Source: UBA7378 sp049611805 | GTDB taxonomy: Bacteria; Pseudomonadota; Alphaproteobacteria; RS24 | Direction: 5' to 3' | Length of the DNA: 64,000 nucleotides | NCBI GenBank assembly: GCA_049611805.1 | Contig: JBMZAX010000003.1 | Coordinates: 1 to 64,000, forward strand | Part shown: piece by piece, positions 33,261 through 42,200 of the stretch | Layout: each line of letters begins with the position of its first letter | Position numbering within the stretch: position 1 is the first letter of the stretch | The notes under the pieces: generated by a model | The model's database searches: none | What the model was told of the DNA's origin: nothing | The model's input: only the letters and a program-made list of their open reading frames with translations | Position numbers and translations under genes: made by a program

Positions 33261-34817
33261 ATGGATCAAGGCATGGATCGTCTGCTGATTGTTGATTTTG
33301 GATCGCAGGTCACCCAGCTTATTGCCCGCCGCGTGCGCGAAAGCGGTGTTTATTGCGAAATTGTGCCGTTTCATTCGGCAAGCGAAAAATTTGCCGAAAT
33401 AGGCCCGCGCGCGGTCATTCTGTCAGGCGGCCCGAACAGTGTGGCCGATACGGACACGCCGCGCATTCCGGAAAATATTCTGCATGGCGGCACACCGATA
33501 TTGGGCATTTGCTACGGGCAACAGGCGCTGTGCGCCCAGCTTGGCGGCAGTGTTGAACAATCCGACGAGCGCGAGTTCGGGCGCGCCGAACTGAAGCTTG
33601 AGGCCACGCACAGCCTGTTTGACGGCTTCGCCGCGGCCGGGGACACACTGCCCGTCTGGATGAGTCATGGCGACAGGGTGAACGCTTTGCCGGACGGTTT
33701 CTCGGTGGTGGGCACCAGCGACAATGCGCCTTTTGCGGCCATTGCGGATGACGCGCGCAAGATTTTCGGTGTCCAGTTTCACCCCGAAGTTGTGCATACG
33801 CCGAATGGTGCCGCGCTGTTGCGCAATTTCACCCATAATATCGCCGGATGTCGCGGCGACTGGACGATGGCCGCCTTCCGCGAAAAAGCGGTTGCCGATA
33901 TTCGCGCGCAAGTGGGTGAGGGCCGCGTGATTTGCGGGCTTTCCGGCGGTGTCGACAGCTCCGTCGTCGCGGTTTTGCTGCATGAGGCCATTGGCGATCA
34001 GCTTACTTGCGTTTATGTCGATACCGGCATGATGCGCGCCGGCGAGAGCGATGAGGTTGTCGGCCTGTTCCGCGACCATTTCAACATCAGCCTCATCCAT
34101 AAAGATGCGGGCGCGGTGTTTCTCGACAAGCTGGACGGTGTGGACGACCCTGAAGCCAAGCGCAAAATTATCGGCGGCACATTTATCGACATTTTCGAGG
34201 CCGAAGCCAAAGCCATTGGCGGCGCGGATTTTCTGGCCCAGGGCACGCTCTATCCGGATGTGATTGAAAGCGTGTCTTTCACCGGCGGGCCCAGCGTCAC
34301 CATCAAAAGCCACCATAATGTCGGCGGGCTGCCCGAGCGCATGAATATGAAGCTTGTCGAGCCGGTGCGCGAATTGTTCAAAGACGAAGTGCGCGCCTTG
34401 GGGCGCGAGCTTGGCCTGCCGGAAGCTTTTGTCGGGCGTCATCCGTTTCCGGGGCCGGGGCTTGCGATCCGCATTCCGGGCGCGATTACGGAAGAAAAAC
34501 TCGATATTTTGCGCAAAGCCGACCTCGTCTATCTCGACGAAATTCGCAAAAGCGGCCTTTATGACGAGATTTGGCAAGCCTTTGCCGTGCTGCTGCCCGT
34601 GCGTACCGTCGGCGTTATGGGCGACAGCCGCACCTATGATTATGTGTGCGCGCTTCGCGCCGTCACCTCGACCGACGGCATGACGGCCGATTATTATCCG
34701 TTCAGCCATGAATTTCTGGGCCGCGTCTCAACGCGCATCATCAATGAGGTGCGCGGCATTAACCGCGTGGTCTATGACATCACATCAAAACCGCCCGGCA
34801 CGATCGAGTGGGAATAA
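33261..34817 (+). CDS. guaA: GMP synthase (glutamine-hydrolysing)
   Basis: 518 residues, normal length. It makes GMP from XMP, ATP and glutamine. The class I amidotransferase domain has C84 in GICYGQQ and the FHPEV His-Glu pair. The ATP pyrophosphatase loop is GLSGGVDSSV (about 227-236), and the C-terminal dimerisation domain ends KPPGTIEWE as usual. GGAG at 33247-33250 precedes the ATG at 33261; a second ATG at 33273 is possible. It completes the gua operon. Confidence 0.97.
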   Translation: MDQGMDRLLIVDFGSQVTQLIARRVRESGVYCEIVPFHSASEKFAEIGPRAVILSGGPNSVADTDTPRIPENILHGGTPILGICYGQQALCAQLGGSVEQSDEREFGRAELKLEATHSLFDGFAAAGDTLPVWMSHGDRVNALPDGFSVVGTSDNAPFAAIADDARKIFGVQFHPEVVHTPNGAALLRNFTHNIAGCRGDWTMAAFREKAVADIRAQVGEGRVICGLSGGVDSSVVAVLLHEAIGDQLTCVYVDTGMMRAGESDEVVGLFRDHFNISLIHKDAGAVFLDKLDGVDDPEAKRKIIGGTFIDIFEAEAKAIGGADFLAQGTLYPDVIESVSFTGGPSVTIKSHHNVGGLPERMNMKLVEPVRELFKDEVRALGRELGLPEAFVGRHPFPGPGLAIRIPGAITEEKLDILRKADLVYLDEIRKSGLYDEIWQAFAVLLPVRTVGVMGDSRTYDYVCALRAVTSTDGMTADYYPFSHEFLGRVSTRIINEVRGINRVVYDITSKPPGTIEWE

Positions 34818-34927
34818 GCTGGGCCGAACCATCTCGCAAAGCGGCGCGAAATTGACTAGTATTTTTCCCTGAATTCAAATTGCCGGCGGGCCCCGACCCG
34901 TGACGCGATTGGAAAAGGGAGTAGCCC

Positions 34928-36289
34928 ATGAGTGAACGCACCAAAATTCTCCTCGAAGAGAACGAAATGCCCACGCAGTGGTACAATATTGTCGCCGATC
35001 TGCCTGAGCCGCCACCGCCGGCCCTGCATCCGGGCACCCATCAACCGGCCACTGCAGAAGATTTCGCGCCTCTATTCCCGATGGCTTTGGTAGAGCAGGA
35101 AATCAGCACTGAGCGCTATATTGATATTCCGGGTGATGTGCTGGATGTTTATCGCCTCTGGCGCCCGTCGCCTCTTTTCCGCGCGCGGCGCTTGGAGAAG
35201 CTTCTCGATACGCCCGCCAAGATTTTTTACAAATATGAGGGTGTCAGCCCGGCGGGGTCGCACAAGCCCAATACTGCGGTGCCGCAAGTTTGGTACAATG
35301 CGCAGGAAGGGGTTCGCAAACTCACGACAGAGACCGGAGCCGGCCAATGGGGAAGCTCACTGGCATTTGCCTGCGCTCAATTTGGCCTCGAATGCGAAAT
35401 CTGGCAGGTGGCGGCAAGTTACCTCGCCAAACCGCACCGACGCACCATGATGGAAATCTGGGGCGGCAAGGTGCATCCCAGCCCTTCCGATGTGACCGAG
35501 TTCGGCCGTAAATTGTTGGCGGAAAATCCCGATCACCCCGGCTCATTGGGTATTGCGATTTCCGAGGCTGTTAGCGAAGCCATGGAGGACGAAACCGTTC
35601 GCTATGCGCTCGGCAGCGTGCTTAATCATGTGCTGCTGCACCAGACGATCATTGGCGAAGAAGCCCTGTTGCAGCTTGCCAAAGTGGGTGAAACCCCGGA
35701 TGTTTTGGTGGGGTGCACCGGCGGAGGGTCTAATTTTGGCGGGCTTGCCTTCCCGTTTCTGCGTGAAAAACTGGCCGGTAACATGAACCCGGTAATCCGC
35801 TGTGTGGAGCCGGCAGCCTGTCCGACCTTGACCAAGGGCGAGTATCGTTATGACTTTGGCGATACGGCAGGGCTTACGCCACTGATGAAAATGCATACGC
35901 TGGGGCATGGGTTTGTTCCCGAACCCATTCACGCGGGGGGTTTGCGCTATCATGGCATGGCGCCGCTGGTATCGCATGTCTATGAGCTTGGTCTGGTGGA
36001 GGCTATTGCGGTGCCGCAGCTGGAGTGTTTTGAAGGTGCAATAAAATTTGCCCGCAGTGAGGGTATCGTGCCGGCACCGGAGCCGACCCACGCAATTGCC
36101 GCTGCCATACGCGAAGCTCTGGCATGCAAGGAAAGTGGCGAAGGCAAAACCATTCTCACCGCGCTGTGCGGGCACGGCCATCTCGACCTTGCATCCTATG
36201 ACAAATATTTGCGGGGCGAGATGAAAGACCTTGAATTGTCGGACGATGTGATAAAAGCGGCAATGCGCGACGTGCCGGAAATTGCCTGA
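34928..36289 (+). CDS. TrpB2-type tryptophan synthase beta-like enzyme
   Basis: PLP enzyme of 453 residues. The PLP lysine is K113 in AGSHKPNTA, and GCTGGGSNFGG binds the phosphate. The N-terminal insert and RYHGMAPLVSHVYELG identify the TrpB2 branch rather than canonical TrpB1. It would condense indole (or a related nucleophile) with serine. No trpA or other trp gene is nearby, so it may act as a stand-alone synthase salvaging indole. AAAAGGGAG (34913-34921) precedes the ATG. Confidence 0.9.
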   Translation: MSERTKILLEENEMPTQWYNIVADLPEPPPPALHPGTHQPATAEDFAPLFPMALVEQEISTERYIDIPGDVLDVYRLWRPSPLFRARRLEKLLDTPAKIFYKYEGVSPAGSHKPNTAVPQVWYNAQEGVRKLTTETGAGQWGSSLAFACAQFGLECEIWQVAASYLAKPHRRTMMEIWGGKVHPSPSDVTEFGRKLLAENPDHPGSLGIAISEAVSEAMEDETVRYALGSVLNHVLLHQTIIGEEALLQLAKVGETPDVLVGCTGGGSNFGGLAFPFLREKLAGNMNPVIRCVEPAACPTLTKGEYRYDFGDTAGLTPLMKMHTLGHGFVPEPIHAGGLRYHGMAPLVSHVYELGLVEAIAVPQLECFEGAIKFARSEGIVPAPEPTHAIAAAIREALACKESGEGKTILTALCGHGHLDLASYDKYLRGEMKDLELSDDVIKAAMRDVPEIA

Positions 36290-36511
36290 TTACTTGATGC
36301 TTGCACAGCTGTAAGGATAAGGAAAATGACTTGTGAGGCTGAATGTTGGGTGGCGTTTCGGGGTTGCTCATTAATCTTTTCCATCACAGTTTAACGGGCA
36401 TATAATGATAGGGTTGGCGCGGGTCAAACTGGGTAACAAATTCACCAAGATATTAACGAGATAATGCGTTTCGGCATAAGCCTGCGCTTTTAGGGGGTTA
36501 GAAAAATTGCA

Positions 36512-37318
36512 ATGAGTGAGACAAAAAATCCGGAATTTATTCCACTGGAAGAAGCGGCGAAAATGACCACCGGCACGCGGGCAACTTTCATTCCCGGCAT
36601 GCAGGCGCTTTACGCCGAGGCGCTCAAAAATATTTGCTATGTCAAAAAAATTCCCCTCATCCGGGCACTGCACCCGTTTATGGGCGTCGATAAGGAAACC
36701 GGCAAGGACCGTCAGGAGAAGCTTTACGAACTGACCAGCCAAACCAGCCTGCCGACGATGTTTCACAATGATGAACGCCCCAGAAGCAACTGGACCGAAC
36801 AGCTTGCGCTGGCTGAACGGATAGGGGATTCGGACAGCCCGGCACTAATTCCCGCCGATTTCCGCCAAAGGGTCGAAATGTTCGGGCTTTGCGCCATTGT
36901 TCTGGCCGAAGACGGTTTGGTTTGGAACATGCGCATATTGGCAGACGGGCCGCTGGGCAGAAAATATGGCTATAGCCCGGAAGCCAGCGCGCAGGCGCCC
37001 GACAAAATGGCCGAGATCGTTCGCGTGATCGACGCGCAAGTGCAGGCGCAGGAAGAACGCGGCTCGAAATATCTGGTGGGCGATGCCATTTCCGCCGCCG
37101 ATGTTTATTGGGCGACGATGAGCATGGCGGTGATACCCGCACCGCCCGAAATTATGCCGCGCACCAAGCAAAATGAAGGCTTGCTGGCAATGTTTGAAGC
37201 CAGTTCGCATATTCCGCAATTGAAAGAAGCCCTGACCGACCGGCTTGAGGTGCAGCGGGATTATATTTTGAAGACCTATTGCGAAACGCCGGCGGTTCTT
37301 GGCGGCGATCCGATTTGA
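36512..37318 (+). CDS. Glutathione S-transferase-like protein
   Basis: 268 residues. A thioredoxin-like N-terminal segment (TFIPGMQALYAEALKNICYVKKIP) precedes a helical C-terminal domain with SKYLVGDAISAADVYWATM, the GST N-capping/hydrophobic-staple region. The usual N-terminal cis-Pro element reads SLPTMFHND. Substrate is unknown. AGGGGG lies far (about 15 bases) upstream of the ATG. It is followed after 33 bp by a second GST-like gene, so the two are probably co-transcribed. Confidence 0.75.
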   Translation: MSETKNPEFIPLEEAAKMTTGTRATFIPGMQALYAEALKNICYVKKIPLIRALHPFMGVDKETGKDRQEKLYELTSQTSLPTMFHNDERPRSNWTEQLALAERIGDSDSPALIPADFRQRVEMFGLCAIVLAEDGLVWNMRILADGPLGRKYGYSPEASAQAPDKMAEIVRVIDAQVQAQEERGSKYLVGDAISAADVYWATMSMAVIPAPPEIMPRTKQNEGLLAMFEASSHIPQLKEALTDRLEVQRDYILKTYCETPAVLGGDPI

Positions 37319-37351
37319 CGAATTGACAAAGGTCGAAGCAGGAACACGCAA

Positions 37352-38482
37352 GTGAAGCAGAAAGATCCGAATGCGCCCTATCAATTGCACGGTGTGAATA
37401 TTTCCTATTTCACCGGCAAGCTGGAAGCCTATATGCGCTATAAGGACATTCCGCACGAGCTTGTTGACGGCTATGACCTCGGCAAGATTTTTTTTCATAC
37501 CGGCATTAAGAAAATGCCTGCCGTTGAAACGCCGCAAGGCCAATGGCTCTATGACACGACGCCGACCATTCAATGGTTCGAAACGGTTTATCCGGACACG
37601 CCGATTACGCCGAAAAGCAAGGCGTTGGCATTTGTCTCCCTGTTGCTTGAGGATTATGGCGATGAATGGCTGTGGCGACCGGCCATGTGGTGGCGCTGGA
37701 TGCCGCCCGTGTCGCGGCGTGCGCTTGGCACGCGGATTATGCAAGGTGCGCTGGGCGCGCCGGCCCTGTGGTGGTATTTCGCCCAGCGCCAATCGCGCGA
37801 ATGGTTGTGGGGCGACGGCATGACCAGGCACAATTCGGATGCCGTGCGTGATATGTATTTCGAGGAACTGGAATTTCTGGAGGCGGTTTTCGCCAAGCAG
37901 GATTTTATTTTGGGCAGTCATCCGAGTGCCGCAGATTTCGGCTATTTCGCGTCGATGTTTCGCCATTTTGGAAATGATCCCGATCCGGCGGAAATCATGC
38001 GTGCCCAAGCGCCCCATACTTATGCATGGCTGGCGCGCCTTTGGGATACCAAAGCGCGAGATTTGGGCCCCAAGCAACAATGGGTGTTTCCGAAAGGGCG
38101 TCACTGGACGCCGCTTCTGGACCGCATTGCCAATGATTATCTGCCCTATTTGAAGGCAAATGCGGCGGCTTTTCGAGACGGCCAAAAACGCTTTGATTTT
38201 GTGGGCAAGAACCACAGCTTCGCCCGCACCAAAACGACCTTTTACCGCGTGTGGTGTCTGGAAATTCTGCAACGACATTATCGGGCGTTGAACGCGCGCG
38301 ACAAAGCCCGCGTGGACGGCTTGTTTGCGCCGGTCGGCAAAATTTCCAAAATCCTCAATGCGCGCCAAATCAGCGCCGGCATGGATGATTTATTCGACCT
38401 GCCCAAACCCTCGCTCAAGGGCACGCATATTACGCTCAGCTCGCCGCGGGGGTGGCGTTTGGGCGCACAACCGCGAAACTAG
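37352..38482 (+). CDS. GST-fold protein with a long C-terminal extension
   Basis: 376 residues from a GTG at 37352, with AGGAAC about nine bases upstream. Residues 10-85 are GST N-domain-like (VNISYFTGKLEAYMRYKDIPHEL; KKMPAVETPQGQWLYDTTPTIQWFE), and a helical domain follows with DFILGSHPSAADFGYFAS. The last 130 residues exceed an ordinary GST (about 200-230 residues). The protein is rich in Trp around 105-160 (WLWRPAMWWRWMPP). Function is unknown; possibly a detoxification or maleylacetoacetate-isomerase-like enzyme. Confidence 0.75.
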   Translation: MKQKDPNAPYQLHGVNISYFTGKLEAYMRYKDIPHELVDGYDLGKIFFHTGIKKMPAVETPQGQWLYDTTPTIQWFETVYPDTPITPKSKALAFVSLLLEDYGDEWLWRPAMWWRWMPPVSRRALGTRIMQGALGAPALWWYFAQRQSREWLWGDGMTRHNSDAVRDMYFEELEFLEAVFAKQDFILGSHPSAADFGYFASMFRHFGNDPDPAEIMRAQAPHTYAWLARLWDTKARDLGPKQQWVFPKGRHWTPLLDRIANDYLPYLKANAAAFRDGQKRFDFVGKNHSFARTKTTFYRVWCLEILQRHYRALNARDKARVDGLFAPVGKISKILNARQISAGMDDLFDLPKPSLKGTHITLSSPRGWRLGAQPRN

Positions 38483-38493
38483 GGGCTGCCGGC

Positions 38494-38844
38494 ATGATGT
38501 TTTTTCTGACAAAGCTGTTTTTGACCGCCGGCATAATTGTGGTGGTGAGTGAAGTTGCCAAAAGAAGCGACAAGTTTGGCGGTCTGATTGCCGCCTTGCC
38601 GCTGACGACAATTCTGGTCATTTTATGGATGTATTATGAGGGTGCGTCTTCGGAAAAAATATCGAAGCATATGAGCTACACCCTGTTTTTTGTGCTGCCG
38701 ACCTTGCCCATGTTTGTTGTCTTTCCTTATGTGATTGGCAAGTTTGGATTTTACGTCGCGCTTTTGGTCAGCCTTGTTTTGACGGCGGTGTGCCTTTACG
38801 CTTTTAATATTGTGTCGACACAAGTCGGCTTCAAAATTCTGTAA
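38494..38844 (+). CDS. DUF3147 family membrane protein
   Basis: 116 residues with four membrane helices. The segment AKRSDKFGGLIAALPLTTILVILWMYYEG is the hallmark of DUF3147 proteins as I remember the family. Function is unknown. The double ATG at 38494/38497 is placed by AGGGG (38480-38484), and the gene begins 11 bp after the GST-like gene. Confidence 0.75.
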   Translation: MMFFLTKLFLTAGIIVVVSEVAKRSDKFGGLIAALPLTTILVILWMYYEGASSEKISKHMSYTLFFVLPTLPMFVVFPYVIGKFGFYVALLVSLVLTAVCLYAFNIVSTQVGFKIL

Positions 38845-38962
38845 GTTATTTTTGCATGTTTGCGTGAACCGCCATGCCGATTGCGGTGTGGTTCGGTCGT
38901 CGGGCGGTGTCCCCATATATTGCTTGCGAAATGCGTGTCATGAAAAAAAGGAAAAAAATGAT

Positions 38963-39454
38963 ATGAATAGAAAACCTTTCTTGGTGGGTCTGATTGTCGG
39001 TGGGCTGTTGGGCCTTATTCCCGGCTTTGGGCTCGGTGTTTACTTTCTGCCGATCATAATTGCCGAAAAGGGCGCTGATGAAACCGTGCTGGCCGGTGCG
39101 CATGCCGCTGCCGAGCGGCACGGCACGTTTGTGCGCGATTTGCCCGGCAGCGACCCGCTGCATTATGGCGATGGCGAGATTATCCATTCGGTTGAAAATG
39201 GCGAAACGTTCATCACATTGCAGGGCCATGTGACGCCGGGGCCGGATTGCAAGCTTTATCTCACGCCGAAATATGTCGATACCAAAGCCGGTTTTGAGGC
39301 CATCAAGGCTCAAAGCGTGCGCGTGGGCGATATCAAGGCGTTTGAAAATTTCCGCCTGCAAGTGCCGTCTGCGGTCAATGCCAATGACTATCCGGCGGTG
39401 CTTGTCTGGTGCGAGAAGTTTTCAATGTTCATAAGTTCGGCACAATTAAAATGA
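38963..39454 (+). CDS. DM13-domain protein, membrane anchored
   Basis: 163 residues. One N-terminal membrane anchor (about 5-32) is followed by a DM13 domain with GDGEIIHSVENGETFITL, the Pro-Asp-Cys strand (GPDCKLYLTPKY), the GDIKAF strand and the final VLVWCEKFSMFISSAQL. The conserved Cys near the C-terminus is the proposed redox residue of DM13 domains. The domain is predicted to act in electron transfer outside the membrane. AAGGAAA lies about nine bases before the ATG. Confidence 0.82.
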   Translation: MNRKPFLVGLIVGGLLGLIPGFGLGVYFLPIIIAEKGADETVLAGAHAAAERHGTFVRDLPGSDPLHYGDGEIIHSVENGETFITLQGHVTPGPDCKLYLTPKYVDTKAGFEAIKAQSVRVGDIKAFENFRLQVPSAVNANDYPAVLVWCEKFSMFISSAQLK

Positions 39455-39514
39455 CCGGTCGATTAAACCGATAGGGCGATTTTTGCGTAACCTGTTTAAC
39501 TAACGGGAGATGCG

Positions 39515-40477
39515 ATGTTAACGCGGCTAGAAGCGCGTCCGGTCAAACGCATATTGGGTTGTTTTTCCGGGCAGAAGGGCTCTGTACAGATGTGCCCCGA
39601 TTTGCCTTTGTTGAAAGGCAAAACGGCGCTTGTCACCGGGCCGACTTCCGGCATCGGGCGCGAAACAGTGGCCGGTTTGCTGTCGCGCGGGGCCCAAGTC
39701 GTGCTGGCCGGGCGCTCGTGCAAAAAGCTGCGCGCCTTAATCGACGGGCTGGCCGCAGACGGCCATGACACGGGCGCGCTCACGCCGGTGATTTGCGACC
39801 TTGCCGACCTCGACAGCGTGGCCGTGGCCGTGCAGGAAATTAACAAAATACTTCGCATGAAACCGCTCGATATTCTGGTCGAAAATGCCGGCATTATGCC
39901 GACAAAATACAGCGAAACGCCGCAAGGCCACGAGATTAGTTTCGGCACAAATGTGCTGGGGCATTTTGCTTTGCGCGCGGGTCTGTTGCGCGGGTGCCTG
40001 TCGGAAAAGGCACGGGTCATTATCCTGACCGGCGACATATATGTTTTCTCGGACGGTTGTTCCTCCGATTTCCGCTGGCGCACGCCGCTGGGCGGCATCA
40101 AGGCTTATAATCGCAGCAAGCTCGGCAATTTCTGGGTAGCGCGCGAATTGCAGCGGCGTTATCCGCGCCTCAATGTGTTTATCGTGCATCCGGGCGTTGT
40201 GGCGACCAATCTCGGCGCGGGCGGTGCGGTGGCAAAGGCGATGAAACGGCGTTTGTTGATCGACCCGATTGCCGGTGCCCAAACCAGCCTCATTTGCGCC
40301 ACACAGCCCGATCTGGCCTATGGCAGCTATTATCACAATGTCTATGGCGAGGTTGAATTGACCAATGCCGACCCGGCGATGAATGACTGGGAAGCCCGCC
40401 AGTTTTGGAATGCCTGCGCACGCCTGTCCGAAAGGGGTGAAGCGGCGCAAATCAGCACCTTGCGCCGCGCTTCCTGA
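39515..40477 (+). CDS. Short-chain dehydrogenase/reductase (retinol dehydrogenase-like)
   Basis: 320 residues. The cofactor motif TGPTSGIG lies near residue 41, NAG in VENAGIMP, and the catalytic Tyr-Lys in YNRSK. The usual catalytic Ser position reads LTGDIYVFSDG, a departure from the common xxSS motif. An extra 30 N-terminal residues precede the fold. GGGAGATGCG before the ATG is a good ribosome binding site. Oxidoreductase acting on an unknown alcohol or carbonyl. Confidence 0.82.
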   Translation: MLTRLEARPVKRILGCFSGQKGSVQMCPDLPLLKGKTALVTGPTSGIGRETVAGLLSRGAQVVLAGRSCKKLRALIDGLAADGHDTGALTPVICDLADLDSVAVAVQEINKILRMKPLDILVENAGIMPTKYSETPQGHEISFGTNVLGHFALRAGLLRGCLSEKARVIILTGDIYVFSDGCSSDFRWRTPLGGIKAYNRSKLGNFWVARELQRRYPRLNVFIVHPGVVATNLGAGGAVAKAMKRRLLIDPIAGAQTSLICATQPDLAYGSYYHNVYGEVELTNADPAMNDWEARQFWNACARLSERGEAAQISTLRRAS

Positions 40478-40591
40478 TTTGCGCTTATGGCCAATATCGG
40501 CTAGCTTTCGCGCGAGGGTTCTCGCTGGCTCTCACCACCCGTTTTCACACACCTTGAGCCGGATTTCCGGTGCGGTGTTCTGGAGAATCTC

Positions 40592-41434
40592 ATGTCAACG
40601 CACGCGGGCAGCAAACGCTTAACGGTTCCGGAACTTGTAGCGCGTAAGGGCAAAGACCCCATTGTCTGCCTGACATCCTATCACGCGCATACGGCCAAAT
40701 TGATCGACCCCCATGTCGACCTTCTGCTCGTTGGCGACAGCCTCGGCATGGTCATGTATGGCATGGAAACGACGCTGGGCGTGACGCTGGAAATGATGAT
40801 CGCCCATGGCGCGGCAGTGGTGCGCGGGTCTCAAAAAGCGCTGGTGGTTATTGATTTGCCGTTTGGCACTTATGAAGAAAGCCCGGCGCATGCTTTTCAC
40901 AATGCCGCGCGCGCCATCAAGGAGACGGGCGCGCAGGCGGTGAAACTTGAAGGTGGCACGCGCATGGAAGCGACCGTCCGGCATCTGACCGAGCGCGGCA
41001 TTCCGGTGATGGGGCATATTGGCCTGACACCGCAAAATGTAAATGTGATGGGCGGCTTCAAAACGCAAGGCCGCCGCCGCGCCGAATGGCCGCAAATTGA
41101 AGAAGACGCAAAAGCACTGGCGCGCGCGGGCGCATTTGCCATTGTTCTGGAAGGGATGGCGGCGGAACTGGCCGATAAAATTTCCTCGGAAATATCCGTA
41201 CCGACCATTGGCATTGGCGCGTCGCCGGGCTGCGACGGGCAAATTCTGGTGACCGAGGATATGCTTGGGCTGTCCCCGTCCGTGCCGAAATTCGTCAAGG
41301 AATTTGCCACGCTGGGTGCGCAGATTGCGGGCGCCGCAGAGACTTACGCGCAAGAAGTGCGGGCAAGAAAATTTCCTGAGCAAAAGCATACCTATGCTAT
41401 GAAAGCTGACGAGGAAGAGCCAAAGGCCGAATAA
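40592..41434 (+). CDS. panB: 3-methyl-2-oxobutanoate hydroxymethyltransferase
   Basis: 280 residues. It transfers a hydroxymethyl group from methylene-THF to alpha-ketoisovalerate, making ketopantoate for pantothenate and CoA. Metal and substrate motifs VGDSLGMVMYG, KLEGG, GHIGLTPQ and IGIGASPGCDGQILV are intact. GGAG before the ATG sets the start. No panC is seen. It is followed by the YfgM-like gene after 10 bp. Confidence 0.95.
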   Translation: MSTHAGSKRLTVPELVARKGKDPIVCLTSYHAHTAKLIDPHVDLLLVGDSLGMVMYGMETTLGVTLEMMIAHGAAVVRGSQKALVVIDLPFGTYEESPAHAFHNAARAIKETGAQAVKLEGGTRMEATVRHLTERGIPVMGHIGLTPQNVNVMGGFKTQGRRRAEWPQIEEDAKALARAGAFAIVLEGMAAELADKISSEISVPTIGIGASPGCDGQILVTEDMLGLSPSVPKFVKEFATLGAQIAGAAETYAQEVRARKFPEQKHTYAMKADEEEPKAE

Positions 41435-41444
41435 GGAGCAAACC

Positions 41445-42119
41445 GTGAGTGATATTTTTGCCGAAGTAGATGCCGAGCTGCGCCGCGACCGGTGGCAGGC
41501 CCTGTGGGATCGCTATGGCTTGCTGGTTATCGGCGGGGCGGTCGGTATTGTTTTGCTGGTTGCCATTGTCGTTGGCTATCGCGCGTTTCAGCAGTCGCAA
41601 AACGAAGCGGCGTCACTGCGCTATGAGGCCTTGCTTCAACAAATTGAGGAGGAAGGCAGCGCCGCAAAATTTGAGTTGTTGAATTCTTTTGCCCTGGAAG
41701 AAGCCAATGGCTATGGCGTGCTTGCCGCTTTTGGGGCTGCGGGGACGGCGGCAGAAAATGGCGACTTCACAACGGCATTGGCCGGATTTGATGCGCTGGC
41801 CGCGCGCGGTGATCTGGCGGCTCCCATGCGCGATTATGCGCGCCTTCAGGCCGCTATTGTGCTGGTAAACCAAAAGGCCAGCGCCGACGATATTGCGGCA
41901 CGGCTGGCGCGCCTGTTTGATGATGACAATGCGCTGCGCCCGATTGCGCGCGACATTCTGGCACTGGCTTATTTCACCAAGGATGCGCCGTTAAAGGCAC
42001 GCGAATTATATGCCGAGCAATTGGCCGACCCCGATGCGACGCCTTTCAGCAAACAGAGGGCACAAATTATGCTGAGTGAAGTTGAGGCGAAATTGCGTCC
42101 CTCCGGCCAAGCCGACTGA
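41445..42119 (+). CDS. YfgM-like single-span TPR protein
   Basis: 224 residues, GTG start with AAGGAG seven bases upstream. A short cytoplasmic N-terminus (DIFAEVDAELRRDRWQALWDRYG) precedes one membrane helix (about 25-45) and a periplasmic TPR-like domain (GYGVLAAFGAAGTAAENGDFTTALAGFDALAARG and following). In E. coli YfgM binds the SecYEG/PpiD translocon and sits beside bamB and der, as it does here. I infer a periplasmic chaperone-assistant role. Confidence 0.83.
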   Translation: MSDIFAEVDAELRRDRWQALWDRYGLLVIGGAVGIVLLVAIVVGYRAFQQSQNEAASLRYEALLQQIEEEGSAAKFELLNSFALEEANGYGVLAAFGAAGTAAENGDFTTALAGFDALAARGDLAAPMRDYARLQAAIVLVNQKASADDIAARLARLFDDDNALRPIARDILALAYFTKDAPLKARELYAEQLADPDATPFSKQRAQIMLSEVEAKLRPSGQAD

Positions 42120-42156
42120 GTGCAATGCGATTTAATGCGATTTAGCGAGAATTTTT

Positions 42157-42198
42157 TGAAACTCAAAAGGTGAAACTCAAAAGGTGAAAGTCAAAAAC
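42157..42198 (+). repeat. Three 14-bp tandem repeats just before bamB
   Basis: TGAAACTCAAAAGG occurs at 42157-42170 and 42171-42184, and a diverged copy TGAAAGTCAAAAAC at 42185-42198, ending two bases before the bamB ATG. Each intact unit carries an AAAAGG that could act as a Shine-Dalgarno core, but the copy closest to the ATG has lost it. Immediately upstream ATGCGATTTA is duplicated (42125-42144). Confidence 0.92.
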
Positions 42199-42200
42199 CC

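Noticed and set aside
33423..34709. A 428-codon minus-strand frame opposite guaA
   Set aside because: guaA is intact and certain; the antisense product has no domain pattern.
36845..38368. A 507-codon open frame on the minus strand opposite the two GST-like genes
   Set aside because: It lies fully antisense to two genes with recognisable folds and good starts; its own sequence has no recognisable domain. High GC in third positions of the real genes produces such long antisense frames.
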